From NCBI RefSeq assembly GCF_900113665.1, contig NZ_FOQD01000012.1, positions 124,001 through 188,000 of the forward strand: 64,000 nucleotides of DNA, written 5' to 3'. The notes under the pieces are model-generated. The model was not told the DNA's origin. It made no database searches and saw only the letters and a list, made by a program, of their open reading frames with translations. Source of the DNA: Planctomicrobium piriforme (GTDB lineage Bacteria; Planctomycetota; Planctomycetia; Planctomycetales; Planctomycetaceae). Shown one piece after another: positions 26,681-37,118 of the stretch. A program made the translations under genes and the position numbers. The number at the start of each line of letters is the position of its first letter. Positions within the stretch are counted from its first letter, which is position 1.

Positions 26681-27913
26681 TTAGGACTCGGCAAGCGGGG
26701 GACATGAGTCTCCAGTTTCCTGAGAACCTCTGCGCGACTCGAAGTGCATTTCCCAACTGCGTTGCTCCGCTTCCCATTCTTCGCGCGTTCGGTGATGCAT
26801 GTCGAAGGCGAAATCGTCTTCCATTTCGCAGCCATCCAGGTGCCAGAACACCGGTCCTGGCAGTTCGGCCAGCATCTGGCAGCAAGGACAGTCAGGATCG
26901 ACAATTGCTTCACAGGCACTGATCACCTCAGGCAGCCGGGCCCGTTCGCGGTTGATGATGGATCGCGGCGTTCGCCCATGACATTCAGGATCAGGCGAGT
27001 CGAGCCATTCCTCACGAATGCGTTCTAATCGAGGAACTTCGCTTGTCAGAAAGTCTCCGACTGTTAGGGCATCCGCGCTGTTGGAAGCTGCTTGCGAGAG
27101 TCCCATCTCCAACAGCCGATCTCGGCAACACCACAACAGTTCGCGAACGAGATTGTAATACTCCACGAATTCATGCGTACCAAAGCCTCCAAAGCGATAA
27201 GCGAACGCAGACTCGTCCCGTCCGGGTGGAGCTTCGTCCAGCGCCGCCCAGCGGTCTGCTTGATTTTGAAGATCCCAACCAATCTGGTCGTGGCGTTCGA
27301 GCAGCACATCTCGCGGGGACGCGCCGCGCAGATCTTCACGCTGCGTCAGCAACCATGTCACGTGAATCTCTTTCAACGTGTCGTTGATCTGCTCCCGATC
27401 GACTGCGGCGACCGCAAATGTCTCTCGGGCGACGAACTCCAGCAGGGGACGACCATAGAGTACCGCACGGGCATCCATTGGAGGACGTGCCGTTCGTTCT
27501 CGCCGTCTTGCGGCTGCCCGGCCAGCCCATTGAAGCGGATCGTGAATCAACACCCAGTCGTTGGCCAAGTGGTATCGCAGCCACTTGTTCGTCCCACAGT
27601 CCCCGTTGTGATAGCAAATTTCGCTTGTCAATTGGGGTGACGAGTACGTCGAATCGACCAGAATCAATCGCGCTGCGAGGTCGATCACCACGATCCCGGC
27701 ATCATACGGCTCATCTCTCAGGCCGGATTTGAGATTTGACAGGATCGGATGATTCGAAGTCCGCTTCTGATAGCGACCGCAAGCAGCTTCCAGTTCCACG
27801 AGAGTGGATGGGTCCGCACTCAATGCGGCGATGGCACACTCGGCCAGACTCGCATGCAGGGTTCCAGACCAATCCTGTGCGGCATCACGAACAACCAGGC
27901 GCACCTCGCTCAT
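26681..27913 (-). CDS. Hypothetical protein of the accessory patch (410 aa)
   Basis: The ATG at 27913 has AGGA about 9 bases upstream; the frame open up to 28114 adds a stretch without a signal and antisense to the VOC gene start. The 410 residues are soluble and acidic, with no membrane segment. Two regions stand out: DEPYDAGIVVIDLAARLILVDSTYSSP (about 70-100) and a late Cys-containing motif DPDCPCCQMLAELPGPVFWH (about 345-365) that could bind metal. No enzyme family is recognised. It shares the patch with the small gene 26320-26529 (151 bases apart, same strand). Confidence 0.65.
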   Translation of the reverse strand: MSEVRLVVRDAAQDWSGTLHASLAECAIAALSADPSTLVELEAACGRYQKRTSNHPILSNLKSGLRDEPYDAGIVVIDLAARLILVDSTYSSPQLTSEICYHNGDCGTNKWLRYHLANDWVLIHDPLQWAGRAAARRRERTARPPMDARAVLYGRPLLEFVARETFAVAAVDREQINDTLKEIHVTWLLTQREDLRGASPRDVLLERHDQIGWDLQNQADRWAALDEAPPGRDESAFAYRFGGFGTHEFVEYYNLVRELLWCCRDRLLEMGLSQAASNSADALTVGDFLTSEVPRLERIREEWLDSPDPECHGRTPRSIINRERARLPEVISACEAIVDPDCPCCQMLAELPGPVFWHLDGCEMEDDFAFDMHHRTREEWEAEQRSWEMHFESRRGSQETGDSCPPLAES

Positions 27914-28138
27914 GGCATTCTGTCCTCTTGTCATCTCGTCGGAATGTTGACCAGAGGCTAATCCGATGAAATCGTTGAAGCGAGGGGTTTTCGAAACGTT
28001 CTCGACGATTGAGGGAAATTGCTCAGCTTCGAAGTCATCAACTTCCGGGACAGTCTGTTGACTGCGGCGACCGGATGGTCGTCCTCCGTGTCGCCGCTTA
28101 CAATCATGTCCCACAACTCACTGAGGCCGCGGACGTCG

Positions 28139-28519
28139 ATGAAGCTCAACCACATCAATCTGCCTGTGCGGGATGTCGCCGCCACTCGTGACTTCTTCAC
28201 GAAGCATTTCGGTCTCGTCACCCAAATGGAAGTCGGGAAGAACTTCCTCGCCCTGCTCCTCGACGATGTGGGCCTCGTGCTCAATCTGAGCAACTTCGAA
28301 AAAGGCGCGGTCGGGGAGGTGGTGTACCACAAAGACTTTCACGTCGGGTTCTTCGTCGAGTCCCACGAGCGGGTGGACGCGATGTACGCCTCAATGGCGG
28401 CCGACGGCGCGGCGTCGGAGCCGCCTGAAAGGCGGGAAGGACGCTACGGTTTCTACGTCAACGCCCCAGGCGGATTCGTGGTCGAGGTCGCCCGGATGGA
28501 CGAGAGCTTCCTGAGCTAG
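28139..28519 (+). CDS. VOC-superfamily (glyoxalase/bleomycin-resistance-like) protein
   Basis: 126 residues from ATG 28139. It starts MKLNHINLPVRDVAATRDFFTKHFG, the classic first beta-alpha-beta unit of VOC proteins, and continues with LLLDDVGLVLNL and a second unit ending GFYVNAPGGFVVEVA. The family covers glyoxalases, dioxygenases, epoxide-opening enzymes and antibiotic-binding proteins; which one this is cannot be told. GAGG lies 12 bases upstream. It faces away from the 410-residue gene and may share a divergent promoter region with it. Confidence 0.85.
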   Translation: MKLNHINLPVRDVAATRDFFTKHFGLVTQMEVGKNFLALLLDDVGLVLNLSNFEKGAVGEVVYHKDFHVGFFVESHERVDAMYASMAADGAASEPPERREGRYGFYVNAPGGFVVEVARMDESFLS

Positions 28520-28761
28520 GATTCTCTTTGAGATCCAATGTTGAAGCAGGGCATTCCTAGTGGTCAGACCCCGGCACCCGGCCCGCAGGAAAGGCGACAA
28601 GGACGATGCGAAGCTGATTGTTTTTCTCAAATTGAATTAGGGAATCGAACGTGATGTGCGTTGGCGGAAGAGCGAATTGCAGCACGTTAGATTCAGGTAG
28701 CTAATGAAGAGACTGGAGATTCCAGGGGTGATTTCATTTAACCAAGTAAAGTGAGCGGGCA

Positions 28762-29631
28762 ATGAGTGAAGCACAGCAGTCAGACATCGACATCGTTGTG
28801 AGGTGGGCCAAGAAGCATGTTTGGTGGATTGGAACGGTCTTCGTCGTCCTGTGTCTGATCCCATACGTTCCGATCATTGTCGCGCTGCTGTTTTCCAAGA
28901 GCCAGGAATGGCGGGTTATCAATCCGAACGAATTTGGAGACAGCTTTGGATTCCTGAATGCTGTGATGTCTTCTCTGGCGTTCGGCGGCGTTCTCTTTAC
29001 GGTATTTTTACAGGACCGACAGTTGCGGAAGCAGGACCAGCAGTTGGATATGCAGCGAGAAGAACTTGGTCTTCAGCGAGAAGAAATGAAAGAGAGCCGA
29101 ACGGAATTAAAGCGAAGTGCGGATGCTCAAAAGGAGATGATTGAGATGCAGTTGTGTCAATCGTATCTCGCTGCTCAATCTGCGCTTCTTCAACACTATG
29201 CTTCGGCGGATGGCGGACACGATGCCCAAAAGGTCAAACGCTCTGTAGATCCTCTGGAGGATGTCATTGATCGTATTGGAAGTCATGTCGGGAGAATCAT
29301 CGCTCGTCAGCCGGTGGATCGAGTTGAATTCTGGCAGCGACTCGAAGGAAGATGTCGTCACATACTTGGGCACCTGAAGCTCGGTCGGAGGGCTGATGCA
29401 GTAGATCTCAACGAGAAACTTATCGATGAACTCAAACGATGGATTCCAGGCTTTGATGGAAAGGATTCCATCACGGAATCCTTCATTGCGAACGACCTGC
29501 TTCCAACTCTTGTCAGAATTAGGCATCTCGAACGAGATGAACCGTGTGATGTTGAGAAAGAGAGGTTGCAAATAATCTGTTCCCATCTTTCCGCAATGAT
29601 TGTCACTGGATGCGATGTTCGAAAGGACTGA
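28762..29631 (+). CDS. putAbiC-like membrane coiled-coil protein
   Basis: 289 residues. Two hydrophobic segments (about 20-44 and 68-82) surround NEFGDSFGFLNAVMSSLAFGG, then a long heptad coiled coil (about 85-128, repeats of LxxQxEEL type) and a helical C-terminal domain. The FGDSFG-LNA-LAFGG pattern followed by a coiled coil is typical of the putative phage abortive-infection family (putAbiC type), named by resemblance to abortive-infection proteins and with little direct proof. It may sense infection at the membrane, but this is inferred. A/T-richer than the core; no Shine-Dalgarno of note. The 240-base stretch before it holds no gene. Confidence 0.7.
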   Translation: MSEAQQSDIDIVVRWAKKHVWWIGTVFVVLCLIPYVPIIVALLFSKSQEWRVINPNEFGDSFGFLNAVMSSLAFGGVLFTVFLQDRQLRKQDQQLDMQREELGLQREEMKESRTELKRSADAQKEMIEMQLCQSYLAAQSALLQHYASADGGHDAQKVKRSVDPLEDVIDRIGSHVGRIIARQPVDRVEFWQRLEGRCRHILGHLKLGRRADAVDLNEKLIDELKRWIPGFDGKDSITESFIANDLLPTLVRIRHLERDEPCDVEKERLQIICSHLSAMIVTGCDVRKD

Positions 29632-29800
29632 ATTTTTTGGGTTCTTCACGGAATTTCGTGGGTGAGGGGGTATGAGGCTGGCCGGTGGCCGGGTGCCCCG
29701 GTTGGCATCTCCGGATGCCGTGAGATTTTCAGGATTGAATGGCGCTGCGTTGGGTGAAAATCCTGTCGATACCTGGCAGATGGCGTTCAAAAAACGGGTG

Positions 29801-29821
29801 CCACGGCTGTGTCAGCCGTGG
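29801..29821. repeat. CCACGGCTG-type palindrome, copy 1
   Basis: CCACGGCTG-tgt-CAGCCGTGG, a perfect 9-bp hairpin in the gene-free stretch 29632-30038. That stretch otherwise holds only short, non-convincing frames. Confidence 0.65.
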
Positions 29822-29941
29822 AGAGCGGGTCTCCACCACTCAGCAGCGAGCCAGGCCGCTCGCATCTTCTCGCCGTTCTGAAGAGGCATCCAGTTCTGGT
29901 GTCGTGACTCCCTCGGGGAAGGAACATCGCCCGACGTTCGT

Positions 29942-29961
29942 CACGGCTGGCACAGCCGTGG
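29942..29961. repeat. CCACGGCTG-type palindrome, copy 2
   Basis: CACGGCTG-gca-CAGCCGTG, followed by GCAC, the same hairpin as at 29801 with a different loop. Both lie between the putAbiC-like gene and tRNA-Lys. Confidence 0.65.
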
Positions 29962-30038
29962 CACTCAGATTCAGAGCCAACCGGGGTGCCCAGCGCATGA
30001 AAAAAGCCATAAACCGTTTCGGTGTATGGCTTTCTCAG

Positions 30039-30111
30039 TGCCTCCACAAGGGCTCGAACCTTGGACCTACTGATTAAGAGTCAGTTGCTCTACCAACTGA
30101 GCTATAGAGGC
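30039..30111 (-). tRNA. tRNA-Lys (anticodon CUU)
   Basis: The minus strand forms a 73-base cloverleaf: acceptor GCCTCTA/TGGAGGC (one T-G pair), D-arm with GCTC/GAGC, anticodon stem ACTGA/TCAGT with loop CTCTTAA (anticodon CTT, reading AAG), T-arm with GGTTCGAGCC. Discriminator A, no encoded CCA. The accessory genes lie on its 3' side, the usual insertion side, but no integrase or direct repeat is visible. Confidence 0.97.
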
Positions 30112-30250
30112 GTGAAGAGGAATACGGTAACGCCGGGCAGGTTCCCTTGCAACGGTGGCGGGGCAAAATTCCCCCTCCCTGACCGCCGCTCTCAGGCCCC
30201 AATCCGACCTTCTTTTTTCGACGTTTTGACACCGGCAACTTCAGTCAGGT

Positions 30251-31957
30251 TCACATCGCTTCCGCCGAAAGCAGGCCGTCGGCTTCAGATTCGCCTTCAG
30301 TCTGTCGGGCCGTTTCGTCGAGGATCATCAGCCACGCTTCGCTCTCGCGGCCCAGGCGGGCTCCGACCTCTTCTTCGTCCCCAATCACCACGCTGGCCCC
30401 GGAGTCGAAATACTCGTGGGTGAACCGCTGATACCGTGAGCGGACGGTGATGTGCGTGTGCGGGGCGACGCGCCGGAGTTCTTCCAGAATGCGAAGTGCG
30501 GCGGCATGGTCGGGAATGGTGATCATGATCACCTTCGCCCCTTCGACGTGGGCATGCTCCAGCACCTCGGCCTGTGAGGCATCTCCAACGTAGGCGATGA
30601 AGCCCAGCCGCTGCGCTTCGGCCACGCCCCGTTGATTCAGGTCGATCACATGCACCCGTTCGCCTCGACCGACGAATGGTTCAGCGGCGAGACGGCCTGC
30701 CGGCCCGAAGCCGATGATCACAATATCGGGATGCTGTTCGACGAAACTGGCGGACTCTCCCGGTCGCAGTGCCGTCGCTCCAATAAGGGTCGACAGTTTA
30801 CAGCCGATGCGTACGGCGTTTGAAACCAGTAGGGGCGTGGCGCACAGACTGGCAATCGTCACCGAGACGACCAGCATATGAGTCTCATGCTGAATGACTC
30901 CGCTTTCACGACCAATGCTGGCGAGGACGAATGCGAATTCGCCAATTTGGGCCAGGCAGATGCCCGTCGCGGCGGCAATCTGATGCGGCTGACCTGCCAG
31001 TCGAAAGATGCCCCACACAATCGCCGCCTTACCGGCAACAATGAGCGTCGTCACGAACACGACGAGGGGAATATGCTGCGCGATCCACAACGGGCTGGCG
31101 ACCATTCCGGCCGCGCCGAAGAAGAGCGTTAGCAACACGGTCCGCAGTGAAGAGATGTCGGCTCGAATCTGTGTCGCGAAGGGGGAACTTCCCAAAAACA
31201 TCCCGGCCACGAAGGCTCCCAGCGAGGGCGAGATATCGGCGCGAATCGCCATCCAGGCGGACCCCAATCCGACGACAACCGCCAGCACCAGCGTCAGCTC
31301 CCGATTGCGGTCGAGGGTGAGCGTGCCGAGTGCCCGCACGGCGATGATGTTGAGGCTGATGTGCAGCGCGAAAATCAGGCCGCCGGCGGCGAGCAGGGTT
31401 TTGCCGATATCGAAGGCGATTGAAGCCGGCGTCCCCCCATGTGCGAGGAACGTCATCATGATCGCCAGCGGCACCACGGCAATATCCTGCGTCAGCAACA
31501 CAGCCAGCGTATTGCGGCCTTGCGGGCTGTCCACTTCGGAACGTTCCATCAGCACCCGCAGCACGCAGGCGGTGCTGCTGAGGGAAATGAGTGAACCAAC
31601 CGCCACGGCTTCAGTGACCGGAAGCCCAAAGACCAGGCAGAACAGCGTGCCGAAGATGCTGGTGAGGAGCACCTGCAATCCGCCCGCCATGAGCGTCTTG
31701 TTACCGAGCGACAGCAGCCGCGCGATCGAGAATTCCAGCCCCAGGCTGAACAGCAGCAGCGCGACGCCGAGTTCAGCAATCGCTTCGATTTCGTGTTCGG
31801 AATGAATGACTCGAATGCTGCCGGGCCCGCCGAGAAACATGCCGGCGAGGAGATAGCCGAGCATCGGGCTTTGGCCGAAGCGTGCGAAGAGTCCGCCGGC
31901 GACCATGCAGGCCCCCAGCAGCAGCACGATGTTGAACAACAGATTCCAGGTTTCCAT
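30251..31957 (-). CDS. Kef-type CPA2 cation:proton antiporter with TrkA-N domain
   Basis: 568 residues. About 12 hydrophobic segments (1-390) contain GYLLAGMFLGGPG, SLGLEFSIARL and TQDIAVVPLA typical of Kef/CPA2 exchangers. The C-terminal part begins DIVIIGFGPAGRLAAEPFVGRG (about 411), a Rossmann RCK/TrkA-N domain that binds NAD(H) or nucleotides and gates the channel. It probably exports K+ or Na+ in exchange for H+ at the cytoplasmic membrane. No KefF/KefG-type ancillary oxidoreductase gene adjoins it. Confidence 0.92.
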   Translation of the reverse strand: METWNLLFNIVLLLGACMVAGGLFARFGQSPMLGYLLAGMFLGGPGSIRVIHSEHEIEAIAELGVALLLFSLGLEFSIARLLSLGNKTLMAGGLQVLLTSIFGTLFCLVFGLPVTEAVAVGSLISLSSTACVLRVLMERSEVDSPQGRNTLAVLLTQDIAVVPLAIMMTFLAHGGTPASIAFDIGKTLLAAGGLIFALHISLNIIAVRALGTLTLDRNRELTLVLAVVVGLGSAWMAIRADISPSLGAFVAGMFLGSSPFATQIRADISSLRTVLLTLFFGAAGMVASPLWIAQHIPLVVFVTTLIVAGKAAIVWGIFRLAGQPHQIAAATGICLAQIGEFAFVLASIGRESGVIQHETHMLVVSVTIASLCATPLLVSNAVRIGCKLSTLIGATALRPGESASFVEQHPDIVIIGFGPAGRLAAEPFVGRGERVHVIDLNQRGVAEAQRLGFIAYVGDASQAEVLEHAHVEGAKVIMITIPDHAAALRILEELRRVAPHTHITVRSRYQRFTHEYFDSGASVVIGDEEEVGARLGRESEAWLMILDETARQTEGESEADGLLSAEAM

Positions 31958-32286
31958 CAGGAAGTTCCGGCCAGAATGTCAGAAAGCACCGCCGAGAGAC
32001 CTTTGCCGGAAAACACGCGACGAAAAGCACCTGCGGAAACGCGGAAGGAGTCGAGCACACCCCCTTGTACTTCGAGCGGGAATTTCCAACAAGAGGGACT
32101 GGCAAGAGAGCGGAGATTGCGAGAAAAACCCTGAATTTCTCTGGGAAATCGGCTCTCTGTTCCGTCGGTCAGGCCGGGCGCTTGTCACCACCTGCCGGCC
32201 CTGTATGATGCGCTGGCAGACAGTCCTCATTGTCGGCGGGCCTTCGTTGCCTGTCGGCAATGCACCTCATTTTTCGAAGCCCAGCA

Positions 32287-33297
<1,011 letters not shown>

Positions 33298-33362
33298 AGC
33301 TGCCGTCGCGCGATGTGCGGCTCTGCCGGAATTCAGCTCGCAGTTGATTCAACGAAATCTTT

Positions 33363-33680
33363 ATGGCCGACTTTGAACGTGTTGCCGACCTGCAGGAAAT
33401 CCCGTCGCTGGGCCGCAAGTCGATCATTCTGCAGGACGAAATCCCGGCGCTGCTGTTGCGCGTCGACGATGTTTACTACTGCGTGGAAGACGTCTGCTCG
33501 CACGACGGCCAGCCGCTGACGAATGGTCCGTTCGACGGCCATGACGTCACCTGCCCTCGTCACGGCGCGAAGTTCGACGTTGCCACCGGCAAACCGACCA
33601 AGATGCCCGCAACGGAAGGGATTCGTGTCTTCGACGTGGAAGTCCGCGCCGACGGAGTCTATGTGCGAGGCGACGATTAA
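33363..33680 (+). CDS. Rieske [2Fe-2S] ferredoxin-like protein
   Basis: 105 residues, one Rieske domain: CSHDGQPL and CPRHGAKFD give the Cys-x-His ... Cys-x-x-His ligand set of a Rieske cluster. Such stand-alone proteins act as ferredoxin subunits of dioxygenases or as electron carriers. No oxygenase gene adjoins; it lies 65 bases after prs, so cotranscription is possible but the functional link is unclear. Confidence 0.93.
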   Translation: MADFERVADLQEIPSLGRKSIILQDEIPALLLRVDDVYYCVEDVCSHDGQPLTNGPFDGHDVTCPRHGAKFDVATGKPTKMPATEGIRVFDVEVRADGVYVRGDD

Positions 33681-33867
33681 CGGCTGTAAGACGCGAATAA
33701 CAAGAATTTTTGAAACGCCGAGATCGCTGAGGGCGCAGAGGAAATTCAGAACGAGAGAAAACGTTCCTTCACGTTGAACGCGTTACAACAACGTGCCTTT
33801 TTCGTGTCACTTCGTCTTTTTCGTGGTTCCTTCTCCTGAGTTCATTCTGTCGGCCGCGACGTGATAC

Positions 33868-35547
33868 ATGAACGACAGCCCGAGCCCCGAACCGCCTGTC
33901 GCGTCGATCGATGTGCCTCAAGCGGAACGACCGGCAGATCGCTGGAGTTGGCTCGATTGGGCGTTGCTGATTGCGGCAGCGGCTGTGGTCTTCGCCCGCC
34001 TGCGACTGCTCGATTTGCCGCTCGAACGGGATGAAGGGGAGTACGCCTACGGGGCTCAACTGCTCCGTCACGGCGGGATGCTCTACCGCGATCTGCACAG
34101 CATGAAATGGCCTGGCATCTACGCGGCCTATGCGGCGATCCTTGGCGTCGGCGGTGAGAACCGTACGGCGATCCACGCCGGCTTGCTGGTCTTGAATTGT
34201 GCCACGGCCGCCGGATTGTTTCTCTTCGCACGCACGCTCGTCGATCGCACTTGTGCCCTGTTTGCGGCGGTGATGTTTATGGTGCTGAGTGTGCTGCCGG
34301 TAATGCACGGCATCATCGCGAACGCCGAACACTTTTCAATGCTCTTTCCAATGTTCGGGCTGTGGCGGCTGTCGCTCGGACTACAAACGCGAAGCGCGAT
34401 CAATATCTTCATCGCAGGCACCCTGGTCGGATTAGGCCCGGTGATGAAGCAGCATGCGATTGTGTTTGTCGTGCTGGGGGGTGTAGAGACGTTACTGCTT
34501 CCCTGGACTGGCGTCGCAACCAGCATCAAATCGCGACTGACGCGGGCCGCCATCTATTCTGCCGGTGTGTTCCTCGTCTGGGGCATCATGCTCCTTGCGA
34601 TCTGGCGGCATGGGGCGCTGTCGGAATTCTGGCTGTGGACGGTGCAGTATCCCCGGGAATACACCTCGCAGATTCCGGTCATTGCGGCTCCTGTGAACTT
34701 CTTCTACTCCGCCGTGCCGATCCTCTGGATCACCTGGCCGGTCTGCCTGTTGGCACTCGTCGGGTTGATTTACACCCTCAGGTCAGGAGCTGCAGAGCAC
34801 CGTTTCTGGAGCCTGGGACTACTGCTGGCAGGGATCGTCGCCATCTGCCCAGGCTTTTACTTTCGCGAGCATTATTTTTTGCTGCTGGCTCCCGCAATGG
34901 CATTCCTGTCGGCTCTCGGAGTACAGGCGCTCCGGCGGGAAATGGTTCTTCCCGATCATCCTCACGATTATTCCGTGGCGAACACCATCGGTCTCGTCGC
35001 CATCTTTCTGCCGTTGTTGTTTCAGGGAAAACTTCTCTTTCTTGATTCATCGCGGGCCGTCTCGCGAACGCTGTACGGCCTGAACCCGTTCGTCGAGTCG
35101 CCGGATGTCGCGGCTTACTTGTCACGGGTGATGCCGCCGGATGCGAAGCTGGTGATCTTCGGTTCCGAACCGCAGATTGCGTTCGAATCGCAGCGGCGGC
35201 TGGCGACAGGGCATGTCTACATGTACCCGTTGATGGAAATCCACCCGTTGGCGGCGACGATGCAGCGGCAGATGATCGATGAGGTGACGGCCGCCCGTCC
35301 GGAATTCGCAGTCGTCGCGACGACGCGGACCTCCTGGCTTCCCCGTCCGAATTCCGAACCATTTCTGGCCGACTGGATGGGCCGCTTTCTGCGCGACTAC
35401 GACCCCGTTGGCGTCGTGACAACGCAGACATTCGAGAACAGCGAATCGACCTTCTCGGAAGACGGCACACCGCTCCCCAATCCGGCGGCTGCAGTTGGGG
35501 AACATCCCAACTATGTCATGATCTACCGCCGCAAGCCGACGCGGTGA
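33868..35547 (+). CDS. GT39/ArnT-like membrane glycosyltransferase
   Basis: 559 residues. After a short Pro-rich N-terminus and a first membrane segment comes LERDEGEYAYGAQLL, the acidic D-E site that marks the dolichyl/undecaprenyl-phosphate mannosyl- or arabinosyl-transferase superfamily, followed by KWPGIYAAYA and about ten more membrane segments. The last 150 residues form a soluble domain facing outside. It should move a sugar from a lipid-phosphate donor to a protein or lipid at the outer face of the inner membrane. Acceptor and donor cannot be told. Related short repeats (GAAACGCCGAG) flank it on both sides. Confidence 0.85.
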   Translation: MNDSPSPEPPVASIDVPQAERPADRWSWLDWALLIAAAAVVFARLRLLDLPLERDEGEYAYGAQLLRHGGMLYRDLHSMKWPGIYAAYAAILGVGGENRTAIHAGLLVLNCATAAGLFLFARTLVDRTCALFAAVMFMVLSVLPVMHGIIANAEHFSMLFPMFGLWRLSLGLQTRSAINIFIAGTLVGLGPVMKQHAIVFVVLGGVETLLLPWTGVATSIKSRLTRAAIYSAGVFLVWGIMLLAIWRHGALSEFWLWTVQYPREYTSQIPVIAAPVNFFYSAVPILWITWPVCLLALVGLIYTLRSGAAEHRFWSLGLLLAGIVAICPGFYFREHYFLLLAPAMAFLSALGVQALRREMVLPDHPHDYSVANTIGLVAIFLPLLFQGKLLFLDSSRAVSRTLYGLNPFVESPDVAAYLSRVMPPDAKLVIFGSEPQIAFESQRRLATGHVYMYPLMEIHPLAATMQRQMIDEVTAARPEFAVVATTRTSWLPRPNSEPFLADWMGRFLRDYDPVGVVTTQTFENSESTFSEDGTPLPNPAAAVGEHPNYVMIYRRKPTR

Positions 35548-35597
35548 GTGAGTTCAGAAGAGATTGAAACGCCGAGGCCGCGGAGAAAGAATCCCTC

Positions 35598-35666
35598 GTT
35601 CCCAGGCTCTGCCTGGGAACGCTCTCTCTCGTCCTGATTGCGTTTCGAAGCAGGAGCTTCGAAACG
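35598..35666. repeat. Pair of palindromes at a convergent gene junction
   Basis: GTTCCCAGGC-tct-GCCTGGGAAC (35598-35620) and CGTTTCGAAGC-agga-GCTTCGAAACG (35641-35666). Both lie between the converging GT39 and CNNM genes. The first recurs at 49929 and 55021, the second, slightly altered, at 54979. Confidence 0.85.
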
Positions 35667-35696
35667 AGATCGCTGGCGAGATCGCCACGATGCCTG

Positions 35697-37028
35697 CTAT
35701 CGCATGTCCGCCTTCGGCGAGAGATAGGCTTCCATGACCTTGTGACGGCGGCTTTTGCGGACCAGGACGCGGACGGTGGGCGTTTCGATCACTTCCGAGC
35801 CGCGGACAGGGCCGCCGAGCTGGTCGGTGATCCAGACGCTCAGTGTCCGGCGGTCTTTCGGGAGTTCAGGATCGGCCAGATCGATGCCGGTCTGCTTCTT
35901 GACGGCAGCCAGAGTGGCGCCGCCGCCGACAATCCATCCGCGGCCGGTGGCCACAACCTGGGCCGGCAGGCGGTCGTACTCGTCTTCGATGTCGCCGACC
36001 AGTTCTTCCAGCATGTCTTCCATCGTCACCATGCCGACGACTTCCCCCTGATCGTCTCGGACCAGCGCGATGTGCGAGTGCTCTCGAATCAACAGCTCCA
36101 GCACGCGGGCAATCGGAGTCTGCGAGTCGTAACTGCTGATCTGCCGCACGATACTTCTGAGCGAGTTGTCTTGCGGTGAGAACCGCATATGCGCCACGAT
36201 ATCCTTGAACATCACATAGCCGATGATCCCCTGCGGATCCTGCGGTCGCTCCGTCACGGGAAAGCGGGTGTGCATGTCCATATGGGCTACAATCAGGGCA
36301 TCGCCGGCGGAACTGTCGACGTTCAACAGGCTGATAAATTCGGCAGGCAGCATGATGTCGCGGACCGGCGTCTGTGAGAGTTCGGCAGCACCGATGATGA
36401 TCTGCTCCTGGCGTTTGCCGATCAGTCGCGACGTGCGGGCAATTGCAGCGCTCGCTCGCAGTTCCTGCAGCTCCGTGGATTCTGCACGTTCGGATTTCCC
36501 GACAGCATGTCGGCTGAGTCGTTCGATCCATTCCAGGAGGAGTTGCACGGATGTTTCCAGCACCCACACGATCGGCCAGGCGAGAAACGCGAACCATTGC
36601 ATCGTCGGCGAAAGCAGCAGCAACACCTTCTCCGGATTCCGTAGGGCGAACACCTTGGGAATGAGTTCACCAAAGATGATCGTCGCCACCGTCAGCGGAA
36701 TGACGACAAAGACCACCGACAGCACTTCCGCCGCGGTTTCTGAAAGGCCGAGTCCCGACTGCAGGGAGGGAGCGATCCCTTCCTGCGCGCCGGCGCCGGC
36801 AGTCGCCGCGGCAATGGCCCCGGCGAGAGTAATCCCGAGCTGCACGACCGCCAGGCTGCCCTCCATCGATTGCTTCATCGCGAGCGCGGCCTGGGCCCGG
36901 CGTGCACCATCGTGGGCCAGCGACTGCAGTCGAGATACCGAGATCGAGGCCAGAGCAATTTCAAAGGCGGCCAGGCCTGCGTTGAACAGGATCATGACCA
37001 CCATCACCACAATTTCGATCCACCACAT
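35697..37028 (-). CDS. CNNM/CorC-type membrane protein with CBS domains
   Basis: 443 residues from the internal ATG 37028 (AGGAAA 9 bases upstream). An N-terminal DUF21/CNNM transmembrane region (about 1-170, with GITLAGAIAAATAG and FGELIPKVFALRNPE), then a CBS pair (about 215-330, e.g. RDIMLPAEFISLL, HIALVRDDQGEVVGMVTMEDMLEELVGDIEDEYD), then a CorC/HlyC domain (about 345-443). Homologues move or control Mg2+ or Co2+, with ATP-sensing CBS units. It converges with the GT39 gene. Confidence 0.92.
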   Translation of the reverse strand: MWWIEIVVMVVMILFNAGLAAFEIALASISVSRLQSLAHDGARRAQAALAMKQSMEGSLAVVQLGITLAGAIAAATAGAGAQEGIAPSLQSGLGLSETAAEVLSVVFVVIPLTVATIIFGELIPKVFALRNPEKVLLLLSPTMQWFAFLAWPIVWVLETSVQLLLEWIERLSRHAVGKSERAESTELQELRASAAIARTSRLIGKRQEQIIIGAAELSQTPVRDIMLPAEFISLLNVDSSAGDALIVAHMDMHTRFPVTERPQDPQGIIGYVMFKDIVAHMRFSPQDNSLRSIVRQISSYDSQTPIARVLELLIREHSHIALVRDDQGEVVGMVTMEDMLEELVGDIEDEYDRLPAQVVATGRGWIVGGGATLAAVKKQTGIDLADPELPKDRRTLSVWITDQLGGPVRGSEVIETPTVRVLVRKSRRHKVMEAYLSPKADMR

Positions 37029-37118
37029 TCGAAGCTGTTTCCTGACGAAGTTCGGATTGCTCGGTGGCAATCAGCGACAAAGACAGGTTGCGCACTGTCT
37101 CCATGCCTTTTTGCGATT

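Noticed and set aside
29672..30077. Short frames between the putAbiC-like gene and tRNA-Lys
   Set aside because: Run through the palindromes and the tRNA, no ribosome-binding site.
26320..30111. Second integrated element at tRNA-Lys
   Set aside because: No integrase, no second copy of the tRNA 3' end and mixed codon use; kept only as an accessory patch.
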